Positions 60,880-64,000 of a DNA stretch of 64,000 bases are shown piece by piece. Each line of letters opens with the position of its first letter. The first letter of the stretch is position 1. Both the position numbers and the translations under genes were made by a program. A model generated the notes under the pieces. It worked only from the letters and a program-made list of their open reading frames with translations. It was not told where the DNA came from and searched no databases. Source of the stretch: Paractinoplanes polyasparticus (GTDB lineage: Bacteria; Actinomycetota; Actinomycetes; Mycobacteriales; Micromonosporaceae); contig NZ_JAHWFK010000043.1 of NCBI RefSeq assembly GCF_019710575.1, positions 1 to 64,000 of the forward strand, written 5' to 3'.

Positions 60880-60919
60880 GGCCCCGGGCTGATCGAAAGA
60901 TCAAAACCCGGGGCCTTTT
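60880..60919 (+). terminator. Terminator after the small conserved gene
   Basis: Perfect arms GGCCCCGGG (60880-60888) and CCCGGGGCC (60907-60915) followed by TTTT and CCCG, a classical rho-independent signal on the plus strand. Confidence 0.85.
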
Positions 60920-60994
60920 CCCGTACGGGGTGAGCCGCGCGACATCCGAGCCGAGCGACAACCAAGCCGCGCCACCAAGCGAGCGCCCGACCGA

Positions 60995-61080
60995 GCGAGC
61001 CGCGCGACCGAGCGAGCCGCGCGACCAAGCGAGCCGCGCGACCAAGCGAGCCGCGCGACCAAGCGAGCCGCGCGACCCGA
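60995..61080. repeat. 17-bp tandem repeat (minisatellite)
   Basis: About five near-identical copies of GCGAGCCGCGCGACCAA in a row, with degenerate copies to the left back to about 60935. It fills the gap between the terminator at 60880-60919 and the clpB stop. Open frames across it on both strands are by-products of a repeat free of stops. Confidence 0.85.
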
Positions 61081-61088
61081 CGAGGCGA

Positions 61089-63677
<2,589 letters not shown>

Positions 63678-63705
63678 GTGCTCCCCTGATCGAACCCCAC
63701 CGAGA

Positions 63706-63726
63706 CTTGAGCGTACTCAACTCAAC
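63706..63726 (-). promoter_or_regulatory. HspR operator (HAIR-like) upstream of clpB
   Basis: CTTGAGC-N7-ACTCAAC matches the HAIR consensus CTTGAGT-N7-ACTCAAG at 12 of 14 positions. HspR repressors bind such elements before dnaK and clpB in actinobacteria. The site lies about 30 bases upstream of the clpB start codon. The hspR gene is not in the window. Confidence 0.7.
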
Positions 63727-63819
63727 TCTATGCCGAGGGCGCTACCGCGACAACGTGAGTCGTGATGGTCGCCACGGACTCCCCGAAAGAGCGCGGGGTG
63801 GCCCGTAACGTAGGGAATC

Positions 63820-64000
63820 ATGGCCGTTCCACCGACGGCGCACGGCTCGATGTCGCGGCGTCTGCTCCCGCTTGCCCTGATCTTCATCGCCGTCGGGATC
63901 GGCACCTCCTTCGCCGGGCCGTTCCTCGCCCTTTTCCTCAGCGACGGCGTGCACGCCGGCCCGGTCCGGACAACGATCTTCCTGCTGGTCGCGCCGCTCT
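63820..64000 (+). CDS. MFS transporter, N-terminal part (cut by window edge)
   Basis: Sixty codons of a permease: a short cytoplasmic head (MAVPPTAHGSMSRRL), first helix LLPLALIFIAVGIGTSFAGP with FLALFLSDGVHAGPVRTTIF, then the second helix begins (LLVAPL). The pattern recalls sugar-efflux (SetA-like) MFS proteins. ATG at 63820. It diverges from clpB, sharing about 140 bases. Confidence 0.7.
   Translation, partial: MAVPPTAHGSMSRRLLPLALIFIAVGIGTSFAGPFLALFLSDGVHAGPVRTTIFLLVAPL

Overview
The window comes from a high-GC actinobacterium, most probably a member of the Micromonosporaceae (Actinoplanes or a close relative). The grounds are very high third-position GC, many GTG starts, a bldC – hypothetical – amino-acid dehydrogenase block arranged as in Streptomyces, a Glu-Asp-Phe tRNA cluster, a HAIR-type operator before clpB, and actinobacterial families such as DUF3073, DUF3151 and PPOX/F420 enzymes. 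The genus is an inference; no rRNA gene body lies in the window.

Layout. (1) 1-100: promoter and boxA leader of an rRNA operon that runs off the left edge. (2) 0.3-2.9 kb: Rieske/DUF2231 membrane protein, serine hydrolase and three tRNAs. (3) 3.0-9.4 kb: carotenoid locus, with crtE-crtI-idi-merR(B12-binding) on the minus strand and crtB-phr diverging from it, which looks like a light-response unit. (4) 9.5-11.6 kb: an ECF42-type sigma factor with its DGPF/YCII partner and a divergent SnoaL-like gene, sharing one palindromic promoter. (5) 11.6-20 kb: LysR with a TDT-family exporter, HAD hydrolase, a decayed DUF4062 gene, thioesterase, an Asp/Gly-repeat protein, PrsW-type protease, KptA RNA 2'-phosphotransferase with a methyltransferase, and a PPOX enzyme. 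(6) 20-23.1 kb: bldC, a conserved hypothetical, valine-type dehydrogenase and DUF3073. (7) 23.3-24.8 kb: a two-gene RiPP locus (radical SAM/SPASM maturase plus a 74-residue precursor rich in aromatic-x-Asn motifs) beside a 100-bp imperfect palindrome.

(8) 24.9-41 kb: a purine supercluster. purF-purM, purS-purQ-purL, purB and purD lie on the minus strand and purA diverges. They are interleaved with a sterol-carrier-like gene, a large membrane protein with a Gly/Tyr/Gln tail, and an arsR-MFS pair translationally coupled to purB. An orphan LuxR helix-turn-helix lies directly behind purD in the same reading frame, separated only by the TAG stop. (9) 41-50 kb: a kinase-like protein with a Cys-rich N-terminus, a ParA/MinD-like ATPase with a proline-rich head, DUF3151, an ADP-ribosylglycohydrolase, a LOG-like protein, class II aldolase (fba) and an LPXTG-like surface protein.

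(10) 50.2-54.1 kb: the Hen1-Pnkp RNA repair operon; with KptA the window holds enzymes for three RNA-end or RNA-junction chemistries. (11) 54-64 kb: DedA protein, class II aldolase/adducin protein, ArsR with a CVC metal motif, 1.5 kb with no convincing gene but with direct repeats, two multi-pass proteins with Pro/Tyr/Gly/Gln tails, a small conserved protein, a 17-bp minisatellite, clpB with a HAIR operator, and the start of an MFS transporter.
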